This document shows, one piece after another, positions 8,742 to 18,227 of a DNA stretch of 64,000 nucleotides (position 1 is its first letter; each line of letters starts with the position of its first letter). Source of the DNA: M55B112 sp964539395 (GTDB lineage Bacteria; Bacteroidota; Bacteroidia; Bacteroidales; GCA-2748055). A model generated the notes under the pieces. The model did no database searches, was not told the DNA's origin, and saw only the letters and a list, made by a program, of their open reading frames with translations. The DNA lies in contig CAZIIU010000017.1 in NCBI GenBank assembly GCA_964539395.1, positions 1 to 64,000 of the forward strand. Reading direction: 5' to 3'. A program made the position numbers and the translations under genes.

Positions 8742-10022
8742 TCAGATAAGTTTTATCAATCCTTTTTTCTCCCACTTCAACAGATAATCTTCACAAATAA
8801 CAGGATCAAGAACAAACTGTTCAGCAAGCATTTGAAGGGATATCGGGAAGTTACAGGAAGAAAATAATTCCATCAATGTTCTTAAATGCATAGCTTCTTC
8901 TTTAACACTGCCAAGTTCCTGCTGACCAATACCAATATCTATGTAAAGATCAAATTTCGGATTGGACACACAAATATTGCCTTCAAACTTCTTAATAATG
9001 ACCGGATCTTTCTCTAATCTTTCTATGGCTTCCATGATAACTGAAACCGATTGCTCAAGTGCATCTGCACTTATTATTTCAGGATTATCGCGGTCTGTAT
9101 GATACTCGGGATAAGGAAACCTTGAAAATGAGGAGACCGGAATGTTATAGCCTGCAAACATATATTCTCCGTTTACTACTACACGTCCGTATAACTCATG
9201 TCGGTGATCAATCTTTCTTTCTTCCAGCACCTGCTTTATAAAGTATTCTATATTGGTCATCCCTTTTGGCGCTGATTGCAATCCCAATTGAGTTTCCGTT
9301 CCAAGCATCTCCAGAAAAATACCTTCAAAAATATTGCTGTTACAGTTTTTGGCAAGATAATATTCCGCACCGATAATTTCATGGTGGAGCAGCAGGGAAT
9401 AGGAGAACTTTGTTTGTTTATTTGCCAATCTCTTCATTACTTCAACACCCACTGCACATCCCACAAGGTCATCATTGGACATACCCGGATGGTCGAGATG
9501 AGCAGCAAATAATACGGTGTCATCAAGCTCTCCTTTGTGCGTATATTCAAGTACTTTCAGATTACCCTCCGACTCATCTGTTTTTATTACTACATCATAA
9601 TCTCCATCTTGCAATGAATCATAGAAATTCCTGGGTACACAAAATCCCCAGTCTCTATCCCAACTTCGGTAAAGTTGACGAAAATGGTATGGCACAGCGT
9701 CTGGAAACCTGGCATCATAATGAAGGTGTTTTTTAAGTTCTTCCCGGCTTATTTTTCCTTCAAAGGGAAGAGAAAGAGCAATAACTCTGAGTGGATGTTC
9801 TTTACCATCATATATAATCTTACCATCTTTCATAATTTTTGCTTCAATCACATCCCATCTTGGAGGTATTACCCAGCCATTGATTTCCTGATCCGGTGTA
9901 TAGGTGTGAACCTGGAAAGGGAGTATGTTTCCAAGATAATCAATGGAACGATCATAATCATCTGAACAAAAAACCCTGTTGAGGTAAGTTAAATCGTGTA
10001 TAATATTCATCATAACTGACAT
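8742..10022 (-). CDS. DUF4910 (M28 peptidase-like) protein
   Basis: 426 residues. An N-terminal DUF2172-like part (about 1-120) precedes a zinc-peptidase-like core: AAHLDHPGMSNDDL, HHEIIGAEYYL and YHTDRDNPE carry the His/Asp/Glu expected to hold two metals in M28-type enzymes. The last 90 residues form a winged-helix-like tail. Proteins of this type are common in surface-glycan and nonulosonic acid clusters but their reaction is poorly known; hydrolysis or formation of an amide on a sugar is a reasonable guess. It lies 64 bases after the Gfo/Idh gene and 20 bases before the deacetylase gene. ATGs at 10013 and 10010 are alternative starts. Confidence 0.75.
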   Translation of the reverse strand: MSVMMNIIHDLTYLNRVFCSDDYDRSIDYLGNILPFQVHTYTPDQEINGWVIPPRWDVIEAKIMKDGKIIYDGKEHPLRVIALSLPFEGKISREELKKHLHYDARFPDAVPYHFRQLYRSWDRDWGFCVPRNFYDSLQDGDYDVVIKTDESEGNLKVLEYTHKGELDDTVLFAAHLDHPGMSNDDLVGCAVGVEVMKRLANKQTKFSYSLLLHHEIIGAEYYLAKNCNSNIFEGIFLEMLGTETQLGLQSAPKGMTNIEYFIKQVLEERKIDHRHELYGRVVVNGEYMFAGYNIPVSSFSRFPYPEYHTDRDNPEIISADALEQSVSVIMEAIERLEKDPVIIKKFEGNICVSNPKFDLYIDIGIGQQELGSVKEEAMHLRTLMELFSSCNFPISLQMLAEQFVLDPVICEDYLLKWEKKGLIKLI

Positions 10023-10086
10023 AACAAATTCATTTGGTTTTAGTGTAATATGGAAAAAAAAACTCTTGTTCTGTGACAGATTGTAA

Positions 10087-11016
10087 TTATATCTGGATGT
10101 CCGTAAGTTTGACTTCTTTGTTATTCCTGGCAGACAAATTCCCGGCTATTAAAACTTTCATTATATTTAAAGTCTTTTGAGGGGATATAACCGGTTTTTG
10201 CGTGTTGATCATTTCCGCAAAATGCCAAAGGGCTCGTCGAAACATGGAAAAGTTATCTACGACTTCATGAGTTGAGATCAATTTTTCACCCATAACATCA
10301 ACCCTGAAGATCTTCGGCACATTGCCCATAGTATTTATCTCAACCTTTAGCCCATCAGACATGGTAATGATAACAGAACGAAATTCGGTGTCAAGTGCAA
10401 GGACTGTCTCAGGATCAGTATTCAATAAACCCATAACAGCTTCCACCATATGCACGCCATATTTTTCCCAAGAGAACAATACAGTACCCCGAATGAGTTT
10501 CAACTCTCCATAAGAATTTAGATTTCCCCGAACTTCATCCAGTTCTTTTGCAAACCTTAATCCCGAGCAAGACATAAGCTTCCCTTCTTCAAGAAAAGGT
10601 TTGAAGTAACTTAATTCTTCAGGATCCATAGCCAACGGCTTATCTAAAAATACCGATAGGCCTGCATCGAGAAAAGGTTGAGCCATTTTTTTGTGGTTTT
10701 CAAAGTCATCTCTTGCAATGATTACTGCATCAACTTCTCCGATCATTTCTTCGTAGTTATCCGGAGTTTTTTCAATGAATGCTGAATCGCATAATTTTTT
10801 TGTTTGTTCTTTATCCTGTGTCCAGGCATGCGTTATCTTCAGATTTTGAATCCCAAACTCCGACCGATCCCTTATCCTGACATAATTATATATTCCATCC
10901 CAGCCAGATTTTGCCAGGCCTTCATCAGAATAGCCATTTATTATTGATGAGAAAGAATACGGGTGTCCGTTTCCTTCACTCATACCTATTATGCCTACTT
11001 TAACAACACTGCTCAT
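10087..11016 (-). CDS. Gfo/Idh/MocA-family oxidoreductase
   Basis: 309-residue NAD(P)-dependent sugar oxidoreductase. The N-terminal Rossmann part starts VVKVGIIGMSEGNGHP; AVIIARDDFENHKK and FLDKPLAMDPEEL give the conserved D-K-P of the family, followed by the mixed alpha/beta C-terminal domain. Family members oxidise or reduce a sugar or sugar acid. It overlaps the preceding SDR gene by 4 bases, so the two are probably translationally coupled and act in sequence. The exact substrate cannot be read from sequence. It sits in the middle of the minus-strand operon with genes for sugar activation. Confidence 0.82.
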   Translation of the reverse strand: MSSVVKVGIIGMSEGNGHPYSFSSIINGYSDEGLAKSGWDGIYNYVRIRDRSEFGIQNLKITHAWTQDKEQTKKLCDSAFIEKTPDNYEEMIGEVDAVIIARDDFENHKKMAQPFLDAGLSVFLDKPLAMDPEELSYFKPFLEEGKLMSCSGLRFAKELDEVRGNLNSYGELKLIRGTVLFSWEKYGVHMVEAVMGLLNTDPETVLALDTEFRSVIITMSDGLKVEINTMGNVPKIFRVDVMGEKLISTHEVVDNFSMFRRALWHFAEMINTQKPVISPQKTLNIMKVLIAGNLSARNNKEVKLTDIQI

Positions 11017-11762
11017 GATATAACTTTTTTATAACGTTTATCGGCTTTTCCTTCAAGCCATTGTATTCCTTCAAGATTTGGAAACAATGGAATTTCATAC
11101 CCAAGCCAAAAGAATTTTCCAGTCGGACCATCTTTTTCTGATTTCAAAAGATAATCCACAGTAGGATGACAAACAGAAGGATCCATAGGTGCGTCAGGCG
11201 CCATATTTGATCTTACCGGTCCCGGGCTCATGAGGTTTATTTTAATGTTATGGTCTGCATATTCTCTTGCAGCCGTTACTGTAATTGCGTTTAAAGCCCC
11301 TTTTGATGAACTGTACATGGCAAATCCCGGGAAACAATTCAACGGAGCTCCTGATGTGATATTGATGATCCGTCCAAAGTTATTCTCCTTCATAGCCGGT
11401 AAAAACTGTTGCATGGCAATCATCGGAGCAATGGCATTTACATGCATGAATTCTATCAACTGATCGTATGTGATATCTGGCAACTCCACTCTTTTGTTAA
11501 CACCGGCATTATTTATCACATAAGGAATATAACTATATTTTTCAGATAATTCCCTGAAAAGCTTGCTACATTCTTTCTGATTTGATAAATCAATTGCAAA
11601 ACAACTGATATTTTGATTGTTCCCAAATAGTTCTTCGAGTTTGTTTTTATTTCTGCCGAGAGCCAATATGTGGTAGCGGTCAGCATATTGATTTACCAAT
11701 GAGAGTCCCACACCGCTGGTAACGCCGGTGATCAAAAGATAGGGTTTGTTGTCTTTTGTCAT
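11013..11762 (-). CDS. Short-chain dehydrogenase/reductase
   Basis: Classical SDR of 249 residues. TGVTSGVG at 12-19 binds the cofactor, INNAG is near 83-87, Ser137 and Tyr150-x3-Lys154 form the catalytic set. The C-terminal part (EIPLFPNLEGIQWLEG) replaces the usual DGG ending. It overlaps the Gfo/Idh gene by 4 bases. A 291-base gap lies between it and the LarA-like gene upstream in the operon; I see no convincing gene in that gap. It probably reduces a keto-sugar or keto-acid intermediate of the glycan building block made by this operon. Confidence 0.85.
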   Translation of the reverse strand: MTKDNKPYLLITGVTSGVGLSLVNQYADRYHILALGRNKNKLEELFGNNQNISCFAIDLSNQKECSKLFRELSEKYSYIPYVINNAGVNKRVELPDITYDQLIEFMHVNAIAPMIAMQQFLPAMKENNFGRIINITSGAPLNCFPGFAMYSSSKGALNAITVTAAREYADHNIKINLMSPGPVRSNMAPDAPMDPSVCHPTVDYLLKSEKDGPTGKFFWLGYEIPLFPNLEGIQWLEGKADKRYKKVIS

Positions 11763-12053
11763 AGATTTTTTTAAGATTTAATTTTAAGATTAAAAAAACA
11801 AGCAACTATTTTGCTGTTTTCCAAAAATAGAGAATATATTGGGATTATCTAAAATTTTACTCCAATTCAGTGCGGTTGGTTAAAATTAATGATTAAAATT
11901 CAACTTAACCAGTGGTCCTAAATTTGGGTAGTATTATCGTAGGCTGTAGTTACTGATATGACTTGTAAAGTTACGAAAAAATGACGGGTCATAGGAAGCT
12001 GGACAGCAAGCGTATTGGTTCGAAAGAGACTGGTTTCAAAATCGGATTTTTTC

Positions 12054-13280
12054 TCAGGAATAGATAAAGCTTGCATGTGGAATAAAAGCAATACTGTTCG
12101 TACTGTTATCAATGATTAATTGAACATCATTTATATTGATTTTTTTCATATTAAGTTGTTGACAGGTATTGTCTGGCAGCGATGTAACCACAAAAACTTT
12201 AATTCTATTTGTTTTCTGCATTAAAGCAAGGGCTGTCCCGGCATTGTTCTCATAGCGTATTGCCATTTTTGAAAACAGATCATTCCATCCATTGCCAGCA
12301 ATCAGCTCCAAGAATGAATTGTTACCAATTCCATCTTTACATTTTGCCAGAAGAATCAACGTACCACCATCCTTTACAATTGATGCTGCATTATGCAGTG
12401 ATTTATGTGATTGAATGAAATTAATGTCTTTAGGATAACCGCCGGCACTTGCTATAACCAGGTCATACTTTTGAGTTGTATTAATCTTATAATGGGATTC
12501 ATAAAAACTACACGCACGTTCGAAAATTTTATAGTTCTTACCTACATATAGTTTGACAACTTCCCCCCTGCTATTCAATATAGAATGTATGCCAATTGTC
12601 ACGGGCAATTTGTTATAAATTTCTTTCAGGTCCTCAGCAACCGGATTTCCAGTTAATATTCCTGAATTACATTTTGATCGCAGTTTGTTTTCTTTAAAAT
12701 TCAGAAAAAGAGAGTGGTTGTGAAGAATTGATTTTTTTGCTCCAAGTCCGGGAAACATCAGTTTTCGACCTCCGCCGAACCCTGCAAAATAATGGTGCGA
12801 GATTGCACCAAAAGTTATAATTATATCGCATTTAAGTGTGTCCTTATTGATTAAAGCTTCTGTTCCAAAAGTGGTTTTTCCAAGATTGTCAAATTCAGAT
12901 GTTTCCGAATTATGATGAATAAAATCGTAGTTTAGGTAGCTTTCCCCGTAAGCGTCCAGACTTTCTTTATCCGATTGCCTGGGATGGGTGCCATATGCTA
13001 CGTAGAATCGAATCTTAACAGGTTGGTCTAAACTCGCAGTAATCGAATCAATGACCCAGGGAAGATACTTCTGATATTCCGATAACCTGGTCTTATCTGC
13101 CACGACAATCCCAATAGTTATCCCGGTTTTTATTGATGGAAGGATTGAAAGTATACAATTCTCCATCTCCTGAAAAAAGCTATCTCTATTTACACCTGGT
13201 GACGGTTCCTTGTATTTAATCAACACAGGCTCACCATGAATACTTAATTCCAGGTTGCTGCGTCCATATTTTAAACGCAT
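12054..13280 (-). CDS. LarA-family (DUF2088) racemase/epimerase
   Basis: 408 residues with the signature of nickel-pincer-dependent lactate racemase LarA: GTHP at 97-100, the block HHYFAGFGGGRK at 162-173 (with the Lys expected to hold the pincer cofactor), HNHS at 187-190, and SAGGYPKDINFIQSHKSL in the C-terminal half. LarA racemises lactate, and relatives act on other alpha-hydroxy acids. The cofactor genes larB, larC and larE are not in the window, so they must lie elsewhere. Its place between a PrmC-like methyltransferase and an SDR, with an AMP-ligase at the operon head, suggests it sets the stereochemistry of a hydroxy acid used to decorate the glycan. That role is inference; the family call is firm. 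Confidence 0.82.
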   Translation of the reverse strand: MRLKYGRSNLELSIHGEPVLIKYKEPSPGVNRDSFFQEMENCILSILPSIKTGITIGIVVADKTRLSEYQKYLPWVIDSITASLDQPVKIRFYVAYGTHPRQSDKESLDAYGESYLNYDFIHHNSETSEFDNLGKTTFGTEALINKDTLKCDIIITFGAISHHYFAGFGGGRKLMFPGLGAKKSILHNHSLFLNFKENKLRSKCNSGILTGNPVAEDLKEIYNKLPVTIGIHSILNSRGEVVKLYVGKNYKIFERACSFYESHYKINTTQKYDLVIASAGGYPKDINFIQSHKSLHNAASIVKDGGTLILLAKCKDGIGNNSFLELIAGNGWNDLFSKMAIRYENNAGTALALMQKTNRIKVFVVTSLPDNTCQQLNMKKININDVQLIIDNSTNSIAFIPHASFIYS

Positions 13281-13312
13281 ATTATTATATTTAATTCGTT
13301 AAAGGTTCATTA

Positions 13313-14215
13313 TCAGGAAGTAGCATTAAGTTTTTTCATTGCCATAACTACCCTGATATTGCCCTGGTCATCTGCAACAGAATCTACTTTGCTGTAAAAC
13401 CCGCTCTTTAATAATAAGTTCAGTACCATCGGACCCTGGCCAACACCCACCTCAAATACCAGCCATCCCCCTGGGGATAGCAATTGCGGGGTTTCGCGAA
13501 TAAGTCGTTGAATTATCTTAAATCCCAACATACCGCCATCAAAAGCCATATCTGGTTCATTGTCTGCTATTTCAGCATTCATTTTTGATACCTTGAAACT
13601 GGAGATATAGGGTGGATTACAGGCAACTAAATCCACTTTCCGGGAAAATTTATCATTCATGAATTCTTCAAAAAGATCACTTTGCATGACTTTAACCCGC
13701 TCATTGATGCCAAGCAAATCAATATTCTCCTTTGCCAGTTCAATGGCCTCCGCAGATAAATCTGCAACATAAACATTTGCATCAGGGTTGTAATATGCAA
13801 TAGAGAGTCCGACATTGCCGGCCCCACAGCAGACATCGACTATGTTGACATTATTAAAGGTATAAGAGATATTCAGAGCAGTTCTTGAAAGTATTTCAGT
13901 CTCCTTCCTGGGAATTAAGGCTCTTCTATCAGCTTTCATTTCAATACCCATGAAATTTGTCCTGTTGGTTAAATGAGCCAGTGGAATATTATTAATTCTT
14001 TTTTGTATAAGCTCATCCAGCATGGTAACGAGCTCTTCATCAAGTTCTGGCAGAGGCAACTTCATTGCTAATTCGGCTGATTTTGGTTCTCCGTGTGCCA
14101 TAAACCAGAGCGCCCTGAGGGTTGAATGGCAGGTTTCCTCCGGCTTATCTTCAAGCAGTTTAAGCTTATTCTCCAGCAGCAGTATTCTTTCACTGTAAAT
14201 TGTATCTGTTTTCAT
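13313..14215 (-). CDS. HemK/PrmC-like class I methyltransferase
   Basis: 300 residues. An N-terminal helical part with LIPRKETE near 100-107 resembles PrmC; the SAM-binding VDVCCGAGNVG is at 126-136 and the NPPY motif at 200-203. NPPY enzymes methylate amide or amine nitrogens, classically glutamine in release factors. The gene lies 48 bases after the AMP-ligase gene and 32 bases before the LarA-like gene, in a glycan operon with no prfA nearby, so a small-molecule or sugar-amide substrate is more likely than a release factor. VDVCCGAG replaces the commoner DLGTGSG-type motif. Confidence 0.8.
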   Translation of the reverse strand: MKTDTIYSERILLLENKLKLLEDKPEETCHSTLRALWFMAHGEPKSAELAMKLPLPELDEELVTMLDELIQKRINNIPLAHLTNRTNFMGIEMKADRRALIPRKETEILSRTALNISYTFNNVNIVDVCCGAGNVGLSIAYYNPDANVYVADLSAEAIELAKENIDLLGINERVKVMQSDLFEEFMNDKFSRKVDLVACNPPYISSFKVSKMNAEIADNEPDMAFDGGMLGFKIIQRLIRETPQLLSPGGWLVFEVGVGQGPMVLNLLLKSGFYSKVDSVADDQGNIRVVMAMKKLNATS

Positions 14216-14263
14216 ATTGATTATTATGAGCTTAACTGCTTATAACTCTGTTTTTGTAACTAT

Positions 14264-15862
14264 TTACCTATCATTACCAGGCTTGGTTGACAGATACCTT
14301 TGCTTTAATTCCTTTTTGTCAATTTTACCATTGGAGCTTTTTGGCATCTCATCAATAAATATTACTTGCTGGGGAATCATGAAAACCTCGAGCTTCTTTG
14401 AACACTCATATTGTATGGTCTGTATATCCAGTTTTGTGTTATTATAGGAGGTCACATATGCCACGATTCCCTCTCCCATAATATCATGTGGAAAACCGAT
14501 TATGGCGACTTCCTTCACACCCTCTATTTTGTAGATCACATTTTCAATTTCAATCGGACTAACTTTTTCACCCCGTGTTTTTATGATATCATCGGTTCGA
14601 CCAAGGAAATATAAGAATCCGTCTTCATCCATTCTGAAAAGGTCATGAGTGCATAATATCTTCTCTCCCGGAATTCTGCCGGGTCTGAGCATCTCTTCGG
14701 TTAGTTTCTCATTGTTCCAATAGCCTGCCATAACGTGCGGTCCCCTGACATGCAAAATCCCTGTGCCATCTTCTTTGATTTCGTTTCCATTTTCATCGCG
14801 TAAAAAAACCTCCGTGCCCGGGATTGCCTTGCCTACGGAAGCAGTTTTTTCATCAATCAGTTCAGGTTCCAAATAGCAAACCCTTTTACATTCAGTCAGA
14901 CCATACATTTTAAAAATCAACGCATTGGGAAATACCCTTTTAAGACCAGGAATGATTTCCGGCGTCAGAGCTGCAGCCGTATTGGTAATCTTCATAATAC
15001 TATCAAAAGCTATTCCTGTTTTTTTATTTGACTCTATCATCATTGTAAAAATAGTTGGCACGCCAGGAAAAACCGTAGGTTGCCATCTATCTATCTGTTT
15101 ATATACAGTAGAAGGAAAAACAAAGGAGTGTTCAATAATAAGTGTACCACCTGTTGTAACAGCCATAAATAATTGGTAGAGCCCATAATCAAATGCAAGT
15201 GGCAAAACGAGCATAATACGTTCGTCCCTGGTTAACCTCAGGTATTGAATAAGGCTCCATGAAGTAAACACCATTGATTGGTGGGTCATCATAACTCCTT
15301 TGGGAAATCCGGTACTACCAGATGTGTAAATCAATGCTGCCAAATCATTAGGAATAATGATCGGATAGGGGATTGAAGTTAGATTGGAAGAGCGTATCTG
15401 GTCGTAATTATTTATCTTAAACCTTATCTCATCTGATTTAATTTCCTCATTTAAAGTAAAAATGACCTCTTGAATTGTTTCCACTTCATTCACAGTATTG
15501 TAAAGATTCCTGGTTGTAGAATCTGTAAATAGAATTTTTGCCCCACTGTCTTTCAGAATATATTGAAGCTTGTCTGCTTTAGTTTGAGGATTAATAACCA
15601 GAAAGACTGCACCTGCAATAGTAGCACCATAGATTGCAACGATTGATTGCCAGGAGTTGTTCATGTAAATAGCCACCCTGTCACCTTTTTCTATCCCTTT
15701 ATTAAGTAAGTATTGAGCCATTTTTTCAGACCAATCCTTCAGATATTTGTAAGAGTATTCAGAATCCTCGCAAATCGCCAGGGTTTTATCAGGATTCAAT
15801 GCTGATGAAATAAGCAGGGCTTCACCCATTAGGCGCTGAGGGATCAAAGATTGGTTTTTCAT
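14264..15862 (-). CDS. AMP-dependent acyl/aminoacyl ligase
   Basis: 532-residue ANL-superfamily adenylating enzyme with the standard motifs in order: YTSGSTGFPKGV at 179-190, YGLTEC at 320-325, GRTDDIIKTRGEKVSPIEIE at 421-440 and PKSSNGKIDK at 507-516 with catalytic Lys513. It activates a carboxylic acid as its adenylate and passes it to a thiol or amine. It is the first gene of the minus-strand operon, so it heads the LarA-like and methyltransferase genes. No ACP gene is in this operon; the ACPs at 345 and 54563 or CoA are candidate acceptors. Its start differs from the ligase remnant at 3835, so it is not the displaced copy. Confidence 0.88.
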   Translation of the reverse strand: MKNQSLIPQRLMGEALLISSALNPDKTLAICEDSEYSYKYLKDWSEKMAQYLLNKGIEKGDRVAIYMNNSWQSIVAIYGATIAGAVFLVINPQTKADKLQYILKDSGAKILFTDSTTRNLYNTVNEVETIQEVIFTLNEEIKSDEIRFKINNYDQIRSSNLTSIPYPIIIPNDLAALIYTSGSTGFPKGVMMTHQSMVFTSWSLIQYLRLTRDERIMLVLPLAFDYGLYQLFMAVTTGGTLIIEHSFVFPSTVYKQIDRWQPTVFPGVPTIFTMMIESNKKTGIAFDSIMKITNTAAALTPEIIPGLKRVFPNALIFKMYGLTECKRVCYLEPELIDEKTASVGKAIPGTEVFLRDENGNEIKEDGTGILHVRGPHVMAGYWNNEKLTEEMLRPGRIPGEKILCTHDLFRMDEDGFLYFLGRTDDIIKTRGEKVSPIEIENVIYKIEGVKEVAIIGFPHDIMGEGIVAYVTSYNNTKLDIQTIQYECSKKLEVFMIPQQVIFIDEMPKSSNGKIDKKELKQRYLSTKPGNDR

Positions 15863-15969
15863 AGGTTTAGGGTAATAGACTGGGCTTCTGTGCGTTTTGT
15901 TTCAGGATGAAAATACAAAAAGAATATTATACGGACAAATAAAACTCGTAAATGCTTTATTTCAGCAAG

Positions 15970-15997
15970 TTGATGTTGCATCTTCGCTCTTCATCAA
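15970..15997 (-). promoter_or_regulatory. Ops-like leader hairpin of the minus-strand operon
   Basis: On the minus strand this reads TTGATG, a 16-base loop AAGAGCGAAGATGCAA, then CATCAA, a 6-bp perfect stem. The loop shares GCGAAG-ATG with GCGRAG-CTG motifs in the other two operon leaders. It lies about 110 bases upstream of the ligase start. A display site for a NusG-type antiterminator (RfaH/UpxY) is a possible role. Confidence 0.4.
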
Positions 15998-16408
15998 TGA
16001 TGGCTGCTTTTATTGTTGATGGCCTTGTGAGATCATTGTTGAAATTGAGAAAAGGCATAACTGAAGTAATGCAACTTTTTAAATCCATTAGTTTATCGGG
16101 CTTAACCGATTAGAATTGTATTTAGTTTGACACCCTCAGTTTTGACGAAACAGTGTTCATATATGATAAATAGCGTTATGATTTGTATGAATATTACGTC
16201 TATTATTCTGTCATTTGAGGTGTTGATTTATGAAGTCCTGTAATTCAATGTATTATGAGATAAGTTTGATTTTGCAAAGAAATAATACCAGAAATCTTAT
16301 TTATACGCATTAAAATTTAGGATTGATCAAAATGCGTCTTCTGCATGGTTTGGTTATTTATTACTTATACCTAAATTCGGCCTTTGTAATGCTGGGTTTA
16401 ATGGGACC

Positions 16409-16424
16409 GAGGAGGCGAAGCTGT
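16409..16424 (+). promoter_or_regulatory. Ops-like leader motif of the nonulosonate operon
   Basis: The sequence gaggaggcgaagctgt lies 86 bases upstream of the first gene. It matches the motif at 33261-33276 (gaggaagcggagctgt) at 14 of 16 positions. Unlike the other two copies it has no short stem around it; the nearest complementary arms are ttcggc (16376-16381) and gccgaa (16432-16437). Confidence 0.45.
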
Positions 16425-16510
16425 GAATGAAGCCGAACAAATGCTACCATGATTTTTATTATAACTAACTTGTTTTACTAAATTTGAGTTAATTGTAGGT
16501 AAGAATAAAA

Positions 16511-17179
16511 ATGATAAAGGAAAAATTATTGGTTTTTGGAGCTTCAGATTACTCCGGTTATACAATAGATGTATTGGAGAAGCAAAACGAGTATGAAATA
16601 TTTGGCATCCTTGATTATAATACCAGGAAAGATAACATCTTTTGTGGTTATAGTATTTTAGGCAATGATGATGACCTGCCTGAAATATATAAGAATACCG
16701 GGATAAAAAAGGGAATTGTTACAATTGGAGACAACTACAGGAGAAAAGTAGTTGTCGAAAGAATCCGGGGATATATTCCTGATTTTGAATTTGTGTCTGC
16801 TCTCCACCCCTCGCTGATATTGGGAAAGAACGCCAGGATTGGTAAAGGTTGCGCAATAATGGCCGGTGTTATCTTGAATAACAATACTGTTGTTGGTGAC
16901 CATTGTTACATTGGAACAAATTCTTCCCTTGACCATGATGGAATTGTTGGAGATTATTCAAATGTTATGCCAGGTGTGACTACAGGAGGCAATGTGAGGA
17001 TTGGATTCTGTTCAACCCTTGGACTTGGCACAAAAGTAATTCATGGCAGGACCATAGGAGATCATACCGTTATCGGAGCAGGAGCATTGGTAGTGAAGGA
17101 TTTTGGAGACAATCTTCTTGCTTTTGGGGTCCCGGCAAAAAAAACAAGAGACAGGGATATTGGTGAAAAATACCTTTAA
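16511..17179 (+). CDS. NeuD/PglD-type sugar O- or N-acetyltransferase
   Basis: 222 residues. An N-terminal Rossmann-like part (LLVFGASDYSGYTIDVL) is followed from about residue 95 by hexapeptide repeats (NARIGKGCAIMAGVIL and on) and the closing AGALVVKDFGDNLLAFGVPAK, the layout of NeuD and PglD. It uses acetyl-CoA. As first gene of an operon with LegC, NeuB and NeuC homologues, it most likely N-acetylates the 4-amino group made by LegC (the LegH step) or O-acetylates the finished nonulosonate. A 30-base gap separates it from the epimerase gene. Confidence 0.85.
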   Translation: MIKEKLLVFGASDYSGYTIDVLEKQNEYEIFGILDYNTRKDNIFCGYSILGNDDDLPEIYKNTGIKKGIVTIGDNYRRKVVVERIRGYIPDFEFVSALHPSLILGKNARIGKGCAIMAGVILNNNTVVGDHCYIGTNSSLDHDGIVGDYSNVMPGVTTGGNVRIGFCSTLGLGTKVIHGRTIGDHTVIGAGALVVKDFGDNLLAFGVPAKKTRDRDIGEKYL

Positions 17180-17209
17180 AGGACAATTTGAGATATTAAT
17201 ACTTATAAA

Positions 17210-18208
17210 ATGAAGAATATACTATTAATTGGAGGAGCTGGTTACATCGGGACCGTTCTGACCTCGCATTTTTTGACCCGTGGCTATAAAGTGACGGTAT
17301 TAGATAATTTTACCTATAAAAACCAGTTTGCTGTTATTCCGTTCATCGGAGAGAAAGGTTACAGGCTTATAGCAGGCGATATGAATGATCCGGTTATACT
17401 GGACGAAGCATCGAAGGATATTGATGATGTGATTCTGCTTGCCGGTCTTGTTGGGGATCCGATTACTAAAAAGTACCCGGTTGAATCTGGTTTAATAAAT
17501 GAAAAAGGCATAAAGCACTGCATGGATTTTTTTAGTGATAAAGCGATCAATAAAATGATATTCATTTCTACCTGTTCAAATTATGGATTAATTAAGGAAG
17601 ATGAACTGGCAGATGAGAATTTTGACTTAAATCCCTTGTCACTTTATGCGAAGGCCAAGGTGAGCAATGAACAATATTTGATGGATAAAAAAGGGAATGC
17701 AAATTATGCAGGTGTAGTTTTGCGATTTGCAACAGCTTTTGGTCCCTCACCCAGAATGAGGTTTGATCTGACTGTAAGTGAGTTTGTCAGAGACCTCTAT
17801 TTTGGCAAAGAACTCATTGTTTTTGATGAAGATACCTGGAGACCTTACTGCCATGTAAGGGACTTTGCCAGGTTAATTGAATTGGTATTGAATGCAGAGA
17901 ATGCTATTGTTAATTACGAAGTATTTAATGCGGGGGGAGAAGTAAACAATTTTACCAAGAAAATGATGGTTGAGACCATTTTGGAATATATTCCGGATGG
18001 GATTGTTAAATATTCAGATAACGGAAGTGATCCAAGAAACTACAGGGTTTCATTTGAAAAGGTTAAAAAGACTTTAGGATTTATGCCTGAGTATACAGTG
18101 AGGGATGGTATTTTAGAATTGATCTCTGGACTAAGGAATGGAATTTATGCTGACTCCCTGGACGATAAGAACAGGTATGGAAATTATGAAATCACTTACA
18201 AAAGCTAA
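17210..18208 (+). CDS. NAD-dependent epimerase/reductase (extended SDR)
   Basis: 332 residues. GGAGYIG at 8-14 binds NAD; STCSNYG at 120-126 and Tyr146-x3-Lys150 form the active site. It sits where legB, a 4,6-dehydratase, would be expected in a legionaminate operon. The Asp-Glu pair that dehydratases carry after the catalytic Thr (TDE) is replaced by Cys-Ser (TCS). It is therefore more likely an epimerase or keto-reductase than LegB. GPSPRMRFDLTVSEF and RPYCHVRDFA are typical of nucleotide-sugar enzymes. Genes on both sides are 20-30 bases away, so it belongs to the operon. The substrate is uncertain. Confidence 0.8.
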   Translation: MKNILLIGGAGYIGTVLTSHFLTRGYKVTVLDNFTYKNQFAVIPFIGEKGYRLIAGDMNDPVILDEASKDIDDVILLAGLVGDPITKKYPVESGLINEKGIKHCMDFFSDKAINKMIFISTCSNYGLIKEDELADENFDLNPLSLYAKAKVSNEQYLMDKKGNANYAGVVLRFATAFGPSPRMRFDLTVSEFVRDLYFGKELIVFDEDTWRPYCHVRDFARLIELVLNAENAIVNYEVFNAGGEVNNFTKKMMVETILEYIPDGIVKYSDNGSDPRNYRVSFEKVKKTLGFMPEYTVRDGILELISGLRNGIYADSLDDKNRYGNYEITYKS

Positions 18209-18227
18209 GAATTATATAAGTTGTTAA

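Larger units (their letters stand above)
15863..16510. other. Divergent intergenic region of 648 bases
   Basis: This AT-rich stretch separates the minus-strand ligase operon from the plus-strand nonulosonate operon and should hold both promoters and leaders. I find no credible gene. It contains one ops-like motif for each direction (15970-15997 and 16409-16424). A TAAATTTG at 16479-16486 resembles the Bacteroidetes -7 box but has no matching TTG near -33. Confidence 0.6.

Noticed and set aside
11763..12053. Possible small minus-strand gene between the LarA-like and SDR genes (frame 11918-12112)
   Set aside because: The frame overlaps the end of the LarA-like gene, has no recognisable motif and no likely start. 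Only its slightly higher GC content is notable.
16479..16486. TAAATTTG as the promoter of the nonulosonate operon
   Set aside because: It fits the Bacteroidetes -7 pattern but there is no TTG at the matching -33 distance, and it would place the transcript start downstream of the ops-like motif.
17210..18208. Naming this gene legB from its place in the operon
   Set aside because: The dehydratase Asp-Glu pair after the active-site Thr is missing (TCSNYG), so position alone is not enough.
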